A stretch of DNA of 34,144 nt from assembly GCA_020427745.1 (NCBI GenBank), contig JAGQOC010000005.1:1-34144 (forward strand), given 5' to 3'. The first letter of the stretch is position 1. Each line of letters begins with the position of its first letter. Below, piece by piece: positions 14,676 through 21,943 of this stretch. Source of the stretch: Phycisphaerales bacterium. GTDB taxonomy: Bacteria > Planctomycetota > Phycisphaerae > Phycisphaerales > UBA1924. The notes under the pieces were generated by a model. It ran no database searches. It was given only the letters and a program-made list of their open reading frames with translations, and was not told where the DNA came from. A program made the translations under genes and the position numbers.

Positions 14676-15365
14676 TCAGTTCGCGGGGAGCTTGTACTCG
14701 GTCCCGTTCTGGTCGATGATGATCAGTTCCTCCGCGACCGGCTGCCCGTTGCTGGACTGCTTCTGCGGGTTCACCATGAGCACGACGAGGGCTGTCCCAT
14801 TGTCGAAGTAGAGCGGGATCGGGATCATGCCCTGCCGACCCTGGTAGTTCTGCAGGTACTGGCCCATCGACATCCAGCCGTCGATGTACTCACCCCACCC
14901 GTTCGGTTTCGCCTTGTAGTTGCCGAGCGTGCTGGTGTACGCATCGCGGAACGCGATGAGCTCCTCGTCGGTGGCGTCGGCTGCCGGAGAGACCAGCCCG
15001 GCGCGGACGCCGTCGAAGTTGTCCGACTGCAGATCAAGGAAGATCTGAGCGGTGGGCTGGGTGACATATTTGTCCATGCCGTTGATCGCGCCCTTGACGC
15101 CCAGCAGGACCGCGATCCACGCCGCCGCCATGAGCAGGCCGATGAGCAGGCCGGCGATCGCCAGCCCCATCCCACCGACGCGTCCGCGCGAGCCCTTGAT
15201 CCCGATGATCGCGAAGATCGCGAGGAGGACAGCGATGATGCCGGTGATCCCGCCGCAGCATCCGAGGATGCCGAGCACAAGGCTCAGGATCGCGGCGATG
15301 CTGGTGCGTTCGGGTTCGGCGTACATTTCTACCGGCGCGGAGCCGTCAAACTGGGCGTGGTTCAT
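14676..15365 (-). CDS. DUF4190-type membrane protein with outer domain
   Basis: A 229-residue protein. A DUF4190-like double helix (residues about 22-90: AAILSLVLGILGCCGGITGIIAVLLAIF and GLAIAGLLIGLLMAAAWIAV) is followed by a soluble domain of about 135 residues that ends in an EELIIIDQNGTEYKLP strand. The outer part resembles the small DUF4878/NTF2-like domains found behind such anchors; not sure. The start is ATG at 15365, 6 bases after TAGGCT. The intervening bases are G-rich (GGGGGC) and could serve as a weak ribosome site. Confidence 0.7.
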   Translation of the reverse strand: MNHAQFDGSAPVEMYAEPERTSIAAILSLVLGILGCCGGITGIIAVLLAIFAIIGIKGSRGRVGGMGLAIAGLLIGLLMAAAWIAVLLGVKGAINGMDKYVTQPTAQIFLDLQSDNFDGVRAGLVSPAADATDEELIAFRDAYTSTLGNYKAKPNGWGEYIDGWMSMGQYLQNYQGRQGMIPIPLYFDNGTALVVLMVNPQKQSSNGQPVAEELIIIDQNGTEYKLPAN

Positions 15366-15371
15366 GCCCCC

Positions 15372-15377
15372 AGCCTA
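15372..15377 (-). promoter_or_regulatory. -10 hexamer before the DUF4190 gene
   Basis: TAGGCT on the minus strand, 6 bases before the ATG at 15365. Confidence 0.4.
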
Positions 15378-15401
15378 GCCGAATCGTCGAAAAGAAACCA
15401 G

Positions 15402-16556
15402 TCAAACCCCCGGAAGCGTGCGTGAAAGCCGATCCACCGCCGCTCCCACGAGCCCAATCGCATCACGGATCTCGCCCGGTGTCGTGAACCTCGACAGGCT
15501 GAAACGCACCGAGCCGTGGGCGGTTTTGGGGTCCGTGCCCATCGCGAGGATCACCGGCGAGGGCTCGATGGACCCCGAAGCGCACGCCGACCCCGCCGAG
15601 ATACACACCCCGCTCTCCGAGAGTAACAGCAGCAACGCCTCCGCTTCAAGGCGCGGGAACCCGATGTTTGTGGTGTTCCACACGCGCCGCGTTGGGTCGC
15701 CGTTGACCGTCGCGCCCGGGCAGTGCTCAAGGATCCCGTGTTCGAGCTCGTCGCGGAGTTCCCCGATGCGTTCCCGATTTGTATCGTCGCTGAGCCAGAG
15801 CATTGCCTGCTCCGCCGCGGCCCCGGCGCCCGCAATCGCGGGCACACCCTCCGTCCCGCCGCGTCGCCCGAGTTCCTGCGTGCCCACAATCGTCGGCAGC
15901 AGCTTTGTCGTCCGCGCCGTCCGCAGCACGCCGACACCCTTGGGCCCGTGGAACTTGTGCGGGGCGAAGTTCAGCAGATCGATCCGTGGCATGCCCGGGG
16001 CGCCGAGATCGATCGGGATCTTTCCCACCGCCTGCGTCGCGTCGCAGTGGAACACGACGCCGCGCTCGTTGCACGCGCGCGCGATCTCAAGGACCGGCTG
16101 GATGCACCCCGTCTCGTTGTTGATCCACTGCACGCTGACGATCCCGGTGGTGCCGTCGATCAGCGAAAGGACGGCGTCTGGATCAACAACACCCGAGAGC
16201 CCGACCGGGGCACTGCGGATCTCGGTGCCGCCGGTTCCCAAACGCTCACACAACGCCGTGACGGCGTGGTGTTCGATGCCCGTCGTGACAACCGAGGTCT
16301 TCTTGTTCACGCCCAGTGTTCCGCGGATCGCGAGATCGATCGCTTCGGTCCCGGTGCCGGTGAAGGTCAGCTCACGCGGGCGTGCGCCGATAAGGGCAGC
16401 GAGCCGCGCGCGTGCGGTCTCGACGCAGTGCTTGGCGTTCTGCCCGGCGCGGTGCGTGCTCGATGGGTTGTGCCAGATTTCTGTCAGCGCGATCGTCATC
16501 GCATCCACGACCTCGGGGAGTGGCTTCGTGGTCGCGTTGTTGTCCAGATAGATCAC
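15402..16556 (-). CDS. Cysteine desulfurase, NifS/IscS type
   Basis: A 384-residue PLP enzyme that takes sulfur from cysteine for Fe-S clusters or tRNA thiolation. MIYLDNNATTKPLPEVVDAM is the classic N-terminus, HNPSSTHRAG follows, HKFHGPKGVGVL carries the PLP-binding Lys, and SGVCISAGSACASGS the catalytic Cys. The GTG at 16556 is chosen because it places the start exactly at the conserved IYLDNNATT; the open frame continues upstream to 16733 through the tetR gene without family likeness. It starts 18 bases after the TetR stop, so they are co-transcribed. No IscU or SufE partner is in the window. Confidence 0.93.
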   Translation of the reverse strand: MIYLDNNATTKPLPEVVDAMTIALTEIWHNPSSTHRAGQNAKHCVETARARLAALIGARPRELTFTGTGTEAIDLAIRGTLGVNKKTSVVTTGIEHHAVTALCERLGTGGTEIRSAPVGLSGVVDPDAVLSLIDGTTGIVSVQWINNETGCIQPVLEIARACNERGVVFHCDATQAVGKIPIDLGAPGMPRIDLLNFAPHKFHGPKGVGVLRTARTTKLLPTIVGTQELGRRGGTEGVPAIAGAGAAAEQAMLWLSDDTNRERIGELRDELEHGILEHCPGATVNGDPTRRVWNTTNIGFPRLEAEALLLLLSESGVCISAGSACASGSIEPSPVILAMGTDPKTAHGSVRFSLSRFTTPGEIRDAIGLVGAAVDRLSRTLPGV

Positions 16557-16573
16557 TTGGTGAGCACCCGTCG

Positions 16574-17200
16574 TTACTCGGTCGGCTTGGCTTTGTTCTC
16601 TTTGGGCTCGCGCCCGACGAGGATGCGTGCGAGGACATCCTTGACATGCGTGCCGCCCGAATCGAAACCGTGCCCCGGGACGCTCATCGCGCTGAGCACG
16701 CCGTAGCCCATGCCGACGCTGACAAGCACCCACGCGATGACGGAGGCGCTGAACTTGGCGGTGACCTTATGCGCCTCCTGGGCGCGTTCGATCTCGCGGG
16801 TGATGAACGCGTGCAGGCGGGTCATGTGCTCACTGGTCGCTTTGTGGATCAGTTCGTCATCGATCTCGGAGATGGACTGCAGCAGCACGCGGTAACCGTC
16901 GCGTCCGGATTCGGACACCATCGGGTTGTCGTTGAGGATCCGCCCCAGGCGTTCGCCCGGATCGTCGATCCCGCTCAGATCCTTCTCCCACTGCTCGAGC
17001 GTCCGCCGACCCGTGCGTTCGATGAGCGCGACGAAGAGGTCCCGCTTGGACTTGAAGTGCCGGTAGATGATCGGCTCGGTGATCCCGGCGTCCTTGGCGA
17101 GCTGGGCCGTCGTCGCGCCGGCGTATCCCCGTTTGGCGAAGAGCTCCATCGCTACATCAAGCAACTGCTCGCGTCGTTTCATCGCGGGGAGTCGGGCCAT
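16574..17200 (-). CDS. TetR-family transcriptional regulator
   Basis: A 208-residue regulator. The helix-turn-helix (residues about 8-52) reads LFAKRGYAGATTAQLAKDAGITEPIIYRHFKSKRDLF in the usual TetR arrangement. The C-terminal ligand domain ends with two possible hydrophobic helices (ASVIAWVLVSVGMGYGVL). GGAG lies 5 bases before the ATG. It sits between yidD and the cysteine desulfurase in a same-strand row, so it may control that row or a distant target. Confidence 0.9.
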   Translation of the reverse strand: MARLPAMKRREQLLDVAMELFAKRGYAGATTAQLAKDAGITEPIIYRHFKSKRDLFVALIERTGRRTLEQWEKDLSGIDDPGERLGRILNDNPMVSESGRDGYRVLLQSISEIDDELIHKATSEHMTRLHAFITREIERAQEAHKVTAKFSASVIAWVLVSVGMGYGVLSAMSVPGHGFDSGGTHVKDVLARILVGREPKENKAKPTE

Positions 17201-17246
17201 GGGTGCTCCTGTGGGTGAAAAACCAGAAAAGTGAGTGTGCCTGTAC

Positions 17247-17570
17247 TTACTTTAGCTCTGGATTCTCCGCCGGTTCGCACGATTTCTCGGATTCGGGGAT
17301 CGGCACCGGGTCGTAACCACCCTTGGCGAGCGGGTGGCAGCGTCCGATCCGGCGCAGAGTAAGGATCGTCCCCCGGATCGGGCCGTGGTATTTATACGCG
17401 TCGAGTCCGTAGCGTGAGCAGGTCGGCTCGTATCGGCACTGACCGCCGATGAACGGCGAGAGTGTGATGCGATAGATCCAGATCAGCGTCACGAACGGCA
17501 GCGAGCACACCCGAGCAACCAGCCCGGGCATCGGGAGCGGGTCCAGACTCGTCTCTGATTCAGCCGTCAC
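17247..17570 (-). CDS. yidD: Membrane protein insertion efficiency factor YidD
   Basis: A 107-residue protein with the YidD core: LIWIYRITLSPFIGGQCRYEPTCSRYGLDAYKYHGPIRGTILTLRRIGRCHP, including the three conserved Cys. It helps YidC insert inner-membrane proteins and sits on the inner membrane by an amphipathic helix. The start is most likely GTG at 17570, which overlaps the rnpA stop (GTGACGGCTGA), the standard rnpA-yidD coupling. An ATG at 17588 would lie deeper in rnpA. yidC, which usually follows, is not here; tetR follows instead. Confidence 0.93.
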   Translation of the reverse strand: MTAESETSLDPLPMPGLVARVCSLPFVTLIWIYRITLSPFIGGQCRYEPTCSRYGLDAYKYHGPIRGTILTLRRIGRCHPLAKGGYDPVPIPESEKSCEPAENPELK

Positions 17571-17946
17571 GACGCACCTGCACCGCATGGGCGTCCATCA
17601 TCGCGTCGATGATCGCGGCTCGGTACGCATCGAGCGTCATCGGGTCGTGCTTGCGGGCGGAGATGACCAGGTCATAGCCCGCTTCGCCGAGCATCGGCAT
17701 CGTGGCGTGGTGGAGCCGGAAAACCTCGCGGATCATCCGCTTGAGTCGGCTCCGCGTGACGGCGTTGCCCACCCGCCGACCGATCGAGAGCCCGAGCCGG
17801 TGATGCGGCAGATCGTTGGGCCGGAGGTGCAGCGTGATCGGGCCTCGGGATTTGCGGATCTTGTGCGCAAACACCGCGTCAAACTCGCTGGCTTTACTCA
17901 GCCGGTGACGCCTGCGGAACACGAGTTGACGGGGCGGTCCTTCCAC
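17560..17946 (-). CDS. rnpA: Ribonuclease P protein component
   Basis: A 128-residue basic protein that binds the RNase P RNA to mature tRNA 5' ends. RRRHRLSKASEFDAVF and LGLSIGRRVGNAVTRSRLKRMIREVFR contain the RNR signature. The start is the GTG at 17946, next to the first conserved residues and 5 bases after TAGTGT, so probably leaderless. A 446-codon open frame running upstream across miaA is antisense shadow. rpmH, the normal upstream neighbour, is missing; miaA diverges instead. Confidence 0.92.
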   Translation of the reverse strand: MEGPPRQLVFRRRHRLSKASEFDAVFAHKIRKSRGPITLHLRPNDLPHHRLGLSIGRRVGNAVTRSRLKRMIREVFRLHHATMPMLGEAGYDLVISARKHDPMTLDAYRAAIIDAMMDAHAVQVRRDG

Positions 17947-17951
17947 CACAA

Positions 17952-17968
17952 ACACTAGGGCGTAGAGT
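17952..17968. promoter_or_regulatory. Back-to-back leaderless promoters of rnpA and miaA
   Basis: On the minus strand TAGTGT (17957-17952) ends 5 bases before the rnpA GTG. On the plus strand TAGAGT (17963-17968) ends 5 bases before the miaA GTG. Only 27 bases separate the two start codons, so the -35 region of each lies in or next to the other gene's first codons. Polymerases could not occupy both at once. Confidence 0.6.
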
Positions 17969-17973
17969 CCCCC

Positions 17974-18924
17974 GTGCAGCGCTACCCGGTCATCGTGGGC
18001 CCGACAGCGGGCGGGAAGACCTCGCTCGCGATCGCTCTGGCGCGGTTGTATCACGCCGAGGGGCAGCCCGCCGAGATCGTGACGGCCGACGCCTTCCAGA
18101 TCTACCGGGGCATGGATATCGGTACCGCGAAGCCCACGCCCGAGGAACAGGGGGGCATCCCCCACCACCTGATAGACATCGTCGATCCAATCGAGCGGTT
18201 TACCGTTCACGACTGGCTGACGCTCGCCGAGCCGATGATCACGGCGATGCGGGCGCGGGAGATCGTCCCCATCGTTGTCGGTGGCACAAATCTGTACATC
18301 AAGTCCTTCCTCGACGGGATGTTCAGCGCCCCCGAGCCGACGCCCGAGATCCGCGGGCGCGTCCGGGAGATGGCGCAGGACGATCGCCGGCGGCTGCTCG
18401 AAGAGGCGGATCCGAAAGCGTGCGAGCGGATCCACCCGTCCGACCAGCGCCGAACAGCGCGGGCGCTGGAGGTCTACCTCCAGACCGGTACGCCGATCAG
18501 CGAACTCCAGCGGCAATGGGAAGCCGAGCAGACCCATCGCCCCGAAGCGGTGCTCGTTGGGCTCGATTGGGATGCCGACGCGATCAAGTCCCGCGCGAAC
18601 CGGCGCGTGAAGATCATGGTCGAGCAGGGGTTGGTGGATGAGGTCCGGGGCTTGTGGGAGGGGTGTCTGCTGGGTGACCAGGCCGTCCAAGCGATCGGGT
18701 ACAAGCAGCTCATCGCCCACTTTGAGCGTCGATGCTCGCTCGATGACGCGATCGAGCGGGTGAAGATCGAGACGCGCCGGCTCGCCAAGAACCAGCGGAC
18801 CTGGCTGCGCCGGCTCCGCCCTCGCTCTGGTTCTGTCTGGATAAAGGCGGATATGCGAGATGCGGGTGATCTTGCCCGAGAGGCATTGAACCACATGCAA
18901 GATGGGTTATCGGACGAAAACTGA
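17974..18924 (+). CDS. miaA: tRNA dimethylallyltransferase
   Basis: A 316-residue enzyme that puts the dimethylallyl group on A37 of tRNAs reading UNN codons. GPTAGGKTSLAIAL is the P-loop (residues about 9-16), DAFQIYRGMDIGTAKP the prenyl-site Asp region, VVGGTNLYIKSFLDG and AIGYKQLIAHF further family motifs, and TRRLAKNQRTWLRRL the tRNA-binding end. The length is normal. GTG start directly after TAGAGT and five C, with no Shine-Dalgarno sequence. Confidence 0.95.
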   Translation: MQRYPVIVGPTAGGKTSLAIALARLYHAEGQPAEIVTADAFQIYRGMDIGTAKPTPEEQGGIPHHLIDIVDPIERFTVHDWLTLAEPMITAMRAREIVPIVVGGTNLYIKSFLDGMFSAPEPTPEIRGRVREMAQDDRRRLLEEADPKACERIHPSDQRRTARALEVYLQTGTPISELQRQWEAEQTHRPEAVLVGLDWDADAIKSRANRRVKIMVEQGLVDEVRGLWEGCLLGDQAVQAIGYKQLIAHFERRCSLDDAIERVKIETRRLAKNQRTWLRRLRPRSGSVWIKADMRDAGDLAREALNHMQDGLSDEN

Positions 18925-18980
18925 GCGGTCAGGAATAATCGCAAGAATTCTGCCCTTTTCGTCCCCTATGCGGGGCAGCG

Positions 18981-19014
18981 GCCGATGATCTTGGAGTGAT
19001 CCCCCGACATCGGC
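18981..19014 (+). repeat. Inverted repeat upstream of topA
   Basis: GCCGATG (18981-18987) and CATCGGC (19008-19014), perfect 7-bp arms around 20 bases that hold a GATC direct repeat. It lies in the 159-base gap between miaA and topA, directly before TTGACT (19015-19020). It has no T-tract, so it is more likely a regulatory site than a terminator. Confidence 0.35.
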
Positions 19015-19037
19015 TTGACTCTCGCAGATTCCGGGCG

Positions 19038-19066
19038 TTCGCTGATGGCCCGCGAGACCTTACTTT
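19038..19066 (+). promoter_or_regulatory. Candidate topA promoter
   Basis: TTCGCT (19038-19043), 17 bases, TACTTT (19061-19066). The RNA would start near 19073, leaving a leader of only about 10 bases before the ATG at 19084. Confidence 0.4.
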
Positions 19067-19083
19067 ACACACCGGCAGAGCAC

Positions 19084-21903
19084 ATGGCCAAAAAGACGAC
19101 CACCAAGAAAAAAACGACCAAAAAGCCCGCTAAGAAGACGACCAAGAAGTCATCGGCGACGACCAAAAAGGTCACCAAGAAGGCCTCCGGATCGTCGCGG
19201 TCGTTCAAGAGCGCGTACAAGGCCGGCTCCGCCAAGGGCAAGTCGCTGGTTATCGTCGAATCCCCCGCCAAGGCCAAGACGATCAACAAACACCTGGGCA
19301 GCGACTTTGTCGTGCTCGCCTCCGTGGGGCATGTCCGCGATCTCCCATCCAAGAACCCAAAGGGCGTCAAGGACCCGGTGCCGGGGGTGAAGATCGACAA
19401 ACGGTTCCAGCCCAGCTACGAGATCCTCAAGGGCAAAGAGCAGGTGATGAAGGACCTCAAGCGTGCCGCGAAGGACGCGGAGGATATCTGGTTCGCGACC
19501 GATCTTGATCGCGAGGGCGAGGCGATCGCCTGGCATCTCGCGCAGGAACTGGGGATCGATTCGAAGGACGCCAAGCGCGTGATCTTCCCCGCGATCACCA
19601 AGGCGGAGATCGACAAGGCGTTCCACCACCCGCACCCGATCGACGAGGACCGTGTCAACGCCCAGCAGGCGCGGCGGATCCTTGATCGCATTGTCGGCTA
19701 TCAGGTGTCGCCCCTGCTCTGGAAGAAGGTCGCACGCGGGCTCAGCGCCGGGCGTGTGCAGTCCGTCGCGGTGCGGCTGATTGTCGAACGCGAGCGTGCG
19801 ATCGCCGCGTTTGTCCCCGACGAGTACTGGACCGTCAGCGGGTACTTCGCGCTCGACGCGAAGAGCGCCGAGAAACTCGGGCCGCAGTGGCGGGCGTTCC
19901 TCGACGAGACGGACGACAAGGGCAAGCCCCCGACGCAAAGGGCACGCAACGCGTGGCTGGGGAGCAACAACACGATCCGCGCGGAACTGATCGAGTACGA
20001 CGGCGAGAAGTTTGATCCGCGGATCGTCAGCGCTGAGATCGTCCCCGAGCCCGACTTCATGGACAAGGACGCGGTGAAGGAGCGGCTGGAGAAGATCGCC
20101 AGCGCGTTCGGTACGCCGGACACTTTCGATATTTCCGATTCGGTTGCGGATGTTGTTCGCGGGTGCGGCTTGAGCGGCGCAAAGGTGCATGTCTCGGAGG
20201 ACCCGAAAGGGCGCGGGCCGGCGCGATGGACGCGGGCAATCGAGGGCTCGCCGGATGCGAGCACGAAGTATCGCATCGAGTCCATTGAGACCAAACGCAC
20301 CAACGCGCGTGCGGCGGCCCCGTTTATCACCTCGACGCTCCAGCAGGCGGCGTCATCGCGGCTCGGGTTCGGCGCTCAGCGCACGATGCGTGCGGCCCAG
20401 GGGTTGTACGAGGGCATCAATATCCCGGGAGAGGGGCTGACAGGTCTCATCACCTACATGCGTACCGACGCGACCTACATCGCGCCCGAAGCGATCAGCA
20501 TGGCTCGGTCGTACATCGGGAACACCTTCGGCGACAAGTACCTCCCCGAGAAACCAAACTACTTCAAGTCACGCAACAAGGACGCACAGGAGGCGCACGA
20601 GGCGATCCGTCCGACCGCCGTGATACGGACGCCCGAATCGGTGAAGAACGCCCTCAAGCCCGACCAGTACCGGCTCTATCAGCTTATCTGGGAGCGGTTC
20701 GTGGCGTCGCAGATGGTCCCCGCGCAGTGGGACGCAACGCAGGTGCTCATCCGTGGCGGCGAGAAAGACAGGGCACTCTTCCGCGCGACCGGACGCACAC
20801 TCGCGTTCGATGGGCACTTCCGCGTCTCGGGGGTCCCGACCTCGGGCGACGAGCTGAACCTGCCCAAGCTCGAAGAGAACCAGCCGATGTTCCCCTTCGA
20901 TGTGCGCGCCAAGCAACGCTTCACCGCGCCGCCCGGGCGCTTCAGCGAGGCGAGCCTCATCAAGACGCTCGAATCCGAAGGGATCGGTCGCCCGTCGACC
21001 TACGCGAGCATCATCCAGACAATCCAGGACCGCAGGTATGTCGAGCAGATCCAGCGCGCGTTCTGGGCGACGGACCTCGGTGAGGTCGTCACCGACAAGC
21101 TGATCGAGGGGTTCCCGAGGCTGATGGATCTGGGGTACACCCGCGACATGGAGTCACGCCTCGACAAGATCGAAGAGGAACACCTCGACTGGATCGAGAT
21201 GCTCGAGGCGTTCTACGGCAGATTCTCCGAAGCGCTCGAACGGGCGCACGAGGAGATGACGCACGCGAAGGCGGAGATCCAGCCCGCGCCCGAGGAGTAC
21301 CGGTGCGAGAAGTGCGGGTCTTCGCTGGTGTACCGGTTCGGGAAGAACGGCAGGTTCCTCAGCTGCTCGACCTACCCGGACTGCAGCTACGCGTGCCCCT
21401 GCGATCGCGAGGGCAAGCCTCAGCACGCGGAGTTTGTGGATGTGAAGTGCCCGAAGACGGGGCGTCCGATGATCCGCAAGACCGGGCGGTTCGGTCCGTT
21501 CCTGACGACGCCGCTCGAAGAGGGTGAGACGAACGACGACGGGATGATCCTGAACATCGACAAGAAGGGGTATGTAAACGCTCCGAGTGTGCCGCCGCTG
21601 GAGACGGGGCTGCCGTGCCCGACCTGTGAATCGCCGCTGAATCTGCGGAACGGTGCGCGTGGTCCCTGGCTCGGGTGCTCGCGTTTCCCCAAGTGCCGGG
21701 GCCGCGGGAAGTGGGCCGGGCTCGAGGACGACATCAAGGCAGATCTCGAGAAGAAGCTCGAAGAGCACGAGCGCAGGCACCCCGTGCTGGTCATCACCCG
21801 CATGGACGGCACGCCTCTGACGGACTCCAAGGGCAAGCCCGTGCCCGAGGCGCCGAGGGTCGACGAGCTTGTTCTTCAGGAAGACCCGCGCGAAGCGGTC
21901 TGA
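19084..21903 (+). CDS. topA: DNA topoisomerase I with lysine-rich N-terminal tail
   Basis: A 939-residue type IA topoisomerase that relaxes negative supercoils. The first 55 residues are a Lys/Thr/Ala tail (MAKKTTTKKKTTKKPAKKTT and on) like histone H1-type tails. TOPRIM begins at SLVIVESPAKAKTINKHLG; the metal residues DLDREGEAIAWHL and the active-site Tyr in GLITYMRTDATY are intact. The C-terminal zinc-ribbon repeats include CEKCG...CSTYPDCSYACPC, a middle repeat without most Cys (CPKTGRPMIRKTGRFGPFL) and CPTCES...CSRFPKC. Start ATG at 19084 is favoured because the tail is MAKK and upstream in-frame starts (19045, 19015) add no likeness. Confidence 0.95.
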   Translation: MAKKTTTKKKTTKKPAKKTTKKSSATTKKVTKKASGSSRSFKSAYKAGSAKGKSLVIVESPAKAKTINKHLGSDFVVLASVGHVRDLPSKNPKGVKDPVPGVKIDKRFQPSYEILKGKEQVMKDLKRAAKDAEDIWFATDLDREGEAIAWHLAQELGIDSKDAKRVIFPAITKAEIDKAFHHPHPIDEDRVNAQQARRILDRIVGYQVSPLLWKKVARGLSAGRVQSVAVRLIVERERAIAAFVPDEYWTVSGYFALDAKSAEKLGPQWRAFLDETDDKGKPPTQRARNAWLGSNNTIRAELIEYDGEKFDPRIVSAEIVPEPDFMDKDAVKERLEKIASAFGTPDTFDISDSVADVVRGCGLSGAKVHVSEDPKGRGPARWTRAIEGSPDASTKYRIESIETKRTNARAAAPFITSTLQQAASSRLGFGAQRTMRAAQGLYEGINIPGEGLTGLITYMRTDATYIAPEAISMARSYIGNTFGDKYLPEKPNYFKSRNKDAQEAHEAIRPTAVIRTPESVKNALKPDQYRLYQLIWERFVASQMVPAQWDATQVLIRGGEKDRALFRATGRTLAFDGHFRVSGVPTSGDELNLPKLEENQPMFPFDVRAKQRFTAPPGRFSEASLIKTLESEGIGRPSTYASIIQTIQDRRYVEQIQRAFWATDLGEVVTDKLIEGFPRLMDLGYTRDMESRLDKIEEEHLDWIEMLEAFYGRFSEALERAHEEMTHAKAEIQPAPEEYRCEKCGSSLVYRFGKNGRFLSCSTYPDCSYACPCDREGKPQHAEFVDVKCPKTGRPMIRKTGRFGPFLTTPLEEGETNDDGMILNIDKKGYVNAPSVPPLETGLPCPTCESPLNLRNGARGPWLGCSRFPKCRGRGKWAGLEDDIKADLEKKLEEHERRHPVLVITRMDGTPLTDSKGKPVPEAPRVDELVLQEDPREAV

Positions 21904-21931
21904 TCTCGGTGAGATCCGCGGAATGGTTGCG

Positions 21932-21937
21932 TAACAT
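21932..21937 (+). promoter_or_regulatory. -10 hexamer of the leaderless ClC gene
   Basis: TAACAT, 6 bases before the GTG at 21944. It lies 28 bases after the topA stop, so the ClC gene has its own promoter despite the same direction. Confidence 0.5.
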
Positions 21938-21943
21938 GCCGCG

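Noticed and set aside
15723-16706. 327-codon frame antisense to the cysteine desulfurase
   Set aside because: No recognisable motif; the desulfurase on the other strand is certain.
17560-18900. 446-codon minus-strand frame across miaA
   Set aside because: Only the last 129 codons match rnpA; the remainder is antisense to well-recognised miaA and has no family likeness.
19150-20190. 346-codon frame antisense to topA
   Set aside because: It mirrors topA codons and shows no domain; typical for high-GC DNA.
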